Assembly (NCBI GenBank): GCA_028877045.1
Contig: JAGWPQ010000178.1
Span: 1-6,731 of the forward strand
Direction of reading: 5' to 3'
DNA length: 6,731 nucleotides
Source of the DNA: Bacteroidota bacterium
Lineage (GTDB): Bacteria > Bacteroidota > Bacteroidia > Chitinophagales > Chitinophagaceae
Position numbers and translations under genes: made by a program. Below are positions 5,502-6,731 of this stretch, piece after piece. How positions within the stretch are numbered: the first letter of the stretch is position 1; every line of letters begins with the position of its first letter. Under the pieces are notes generated by a model. The model saw nothing but the letters and a program-made list of their open reading frames with translations. It was not told where the DNA came from and ran no database searches.

Positions 5502-6239
5502 ATGAAAAAGTACTTATCAGTAATTCTATTATTAGTTTTTGCTTCTGCACATTCGCAAAGCATTAATGAAAATTTTTCTATCAGCAACACCCAAATGACA
5601 ACTATCCAGATAGATCCAACCGTTGTGTATGATTCGGATGGAAACAGAAAAGGAATGAGTTATTCTGAAATAAGCGGTTCTCCTTTTTTATTTGACGATT
5701 GGGAAACAGCAATTGTTTACGACAATAACTTAAAGAAAATAGCTGTTGTAAAGGTTAAATACAATGATTATTCCGGGCAAATTCATTTCTTAAATACTAA
5801 CAGGCAGGAACTTGTAGCCGATAAAAAGCAAATAAAAAGAGTTGAAGTATTAAAAGATACGATAAAGGGTGAAGTAAAATTAGTTTTGGAAAAAGGGTTT
5901 TCTGATAATAAAAATACATTATCTCCCAATCAATTTGTTGAGGTTTTGAATAATGGAAGTAATGAACTTTTAAAACAAACAGTCAATAAAATTATTCAGG
6001 TAGATTCTCTCTTCGGAACAATGAAAGTGAATCGGTTTTCAACTTCTGTTTCTTATTATTTAAAAACACCTACCAATTGCGAACACCTGAAAGGATTAGA
6101 TCATACCGAAATAGTATCATCTTTGCCAGCAAAAGATGTTATTGCAGAATTTGAAAAAAACAATAAGCACAAACTGAAAAAAGAAAAAGATATAATTGAT
6201 TTTCTCAATTATTACAATTCGAAAACTTTGATTTTATAA
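5502..6239 (+). CDS. Secreted protein of unknown function between era and der
   Basis: I do not recognise a named family for this 245-residue protein. Residues 1-19 (MKKYLSVILLLVFASAHSQ) are a clear signal peptide, and no lipobox is present, so the mature protein should be in the periplasm or outside. The middle (SGSPFLFDDWETAIVYDNN, then VVKVKYNDYSGQIHFL at about 77-92) resembles a style of Bacteroidota secreted protein in which a GSP-hydrophobic-DW segment is followed by short beta strands. The C-terminal third (about 205-240) is rich in Lys, Glu and Asn and probably helical. There is one cysteine (NCEHL, about residue 194). It starts 46 bp after era and ends 6 bp before der, so it is probably co-transcribed with both. 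No catalytic motif is visible, and no role in ribosome assembly can be claimed for an exported protein. Confidence 0.85.
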   Translation: MKKYLSVILLLVFASAHSQSINENFSISNTQMTTIQIDPTVVYDSDGNRKGMSYSEISGSPFLFDDWETAIVYDNNLKKIAVVKVKYNDYSGQIHFLNTNRQELVADKKQIKRVEVLKDTIKGEVKLVLEKGFSDNKNTLSPNQFVEVLNNGSNELLKQTVNKIIQVDSLFGTMKVNRFSTSVSYYLKTPTNCEHLKGLDHTEIVSSLPAKDVIAEFEKNNKHKLKKEKDIIDFLNYYNSKTLIL

Positions 6240-6245
6240 TATTTT

Positions 6246-6731
6246 ATGAGTTATACCGTAGCAATAGTAGGCCGACCGAATGTGGGGAAGAGCACACTTT
6301 TCAATCGCTTGTTGGAACAACGCAAGGCGATCGTGGATGATATCAGCGGCGTTACACGAGACAGGCAATATGGCGTTGCTGATTGGGCCGGCAAAACGTT
6401 TAATGTGATCGATACCGGCGGTTTTGTACCTGATACCGAAGATATTTTCGAAAAGGAAATCCGCAAGCAAGTACGTATTGCCATTGATGAGGCCGATGTT
6501 ATTATTTTTATGGTGGATGTTGCTGTTGGTATAACCGATCTGGATGATGCTATGGCCGATCTTTTACGCCGAAGCAAAAAGCCGGTTTTCTTGGCTGTAA
6601 ACAAAGTCGATAATGGCGAAAGAGAATTGGAAGCTGCAGAATTTTACAGTTTGGGTTTTGAAACAATTTATACACTTAGCAGTTTAAGCGGAACCGGTTC
6701 AGGAGAATTATTGGATGCAGTTGTTGCATCA
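6246..6731 (+). CDS. der: GTPase Der (EngA), 50S ribosome assembly factor (N-terminal part, cut by window edge)
   Basis: Der has two tandem GTPase domains and a C-terminal KH-like domain and is needed for large-subunit maturation. The window contains the first 162 codons, essentially the first GTPase domain. G1 is GRPNVGKST (9-17), the G2 Thr lies in SGVTRDRQYG (34-43), G3 is DTGG (56-59), G4 is NKVD (119-122), and the G5 region is about 144-153 (LSSLSGTGSG) before ELLDAVVAS. The SGVTRDR and DTGG wording is typical of Der and separates it from Era (DTPG). The ATG at 6246 gives the usual MSYTVAIVGRPN start and lies 6 bp after the preceding stop codon, suggesting translation from a shared mRNA. 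The frame is intact to the last base of the window. Confidence 0.97.
   Translation, partial: MSYTVAIVGRPNVGKSTLFNRLLEQRKAIVDDISGVTRDRQYGVADWAGKTFNVIDTGGFVPDTEDIFEKEIRKQVRIAIDEADVIIFMVDVAVGITDLDDAMADLLRRSKKPVFLAVNKVDNGERELEAAEFYSLGFETIYTLSSLSGTGSGELLDAVVAS

Noticed and set aside
6234..6604. Two minus-strand frames opposite the start of der
   Set aside because: Both are antisense to the strongly conserved first GTPase domain of Der and have no support.

Overview
This window looks like chromosome from a member of the Bacteroidota, probably near the Chitinophagaceae. The evidence is AT-rich DNA, a TonB-dependent receptor with an N-terminal carboxypeptidase-regulatory-like domain, secreted proteins with short signal peptides ending in AFAQ, LFAQ or HSQ, a DUF5118/DUF5117-type metalloprotease, no Shine-Dalgarno sequences before the starts, and promoter motifs of the Bacteroidota type (TTTG and TAnnTTTG). 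No phage, insertion sequence, CRISPR or other mobile element is visible.

Left part, minus strand (1-3466). The window opens inside the N-terminal 210 codons of a secreted zinc metalloprotease whose start is at 631. Then come about 200 bp without a gene and two terminator hairpins in tandem. They end the transcription unit of a 788-residue TonB-dependent outer-membrane receptor (924-3290). That receptor is preceded by a clear thiamine pyrophosphate (TPP) riboswitch (about 3363-3449), with a TAnnTTTG promoter element just upstream of the aptamer. The receptor is therefore most likely an outer-membrane importer for thiamine or a thiamine precursor, switched off when TPP is plentiful. The leader contains two overlapping complementary segments that suggest how binding is passed on: one pairs with the aptamer, the other with codons 4-7 around the start codon.

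Middle part, plus strand (3535-4475). A divergent gene encodes a 262-residue secreted head-GIN (DUF2807-like) protein with eight SGAS motifs spaced 19-21 residues apart. The open frame can be extended upstream to 3346, but that extension is only the antisense of the riboswitch, so the true start is 3535. Directly behind its stop lie a textbook Bacteroidota promoter, an initiator tRNA-fMet gene and a strong terminator.

Right part, plus strand (4507-6731). An imperfect palindromic intergenic repeat precedes era, the ribosome-assembly GTPase. A 245-residue secreted protein of unknown function follows, and then der (engA), another ribosome-assembly GTPase, which is cut by the window end after 162 codons. 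The tight spacing (46 bp and 6 bp) suggests an era-unknown-der operon. With the initiator tRNA next door, this right half is a small translation and ribosome-biogenesis neighbourhood.

Most of the content is ordinary core genome. The most interesting point is the riboswitch leader of the receptor and its proposed three-way switching structure.
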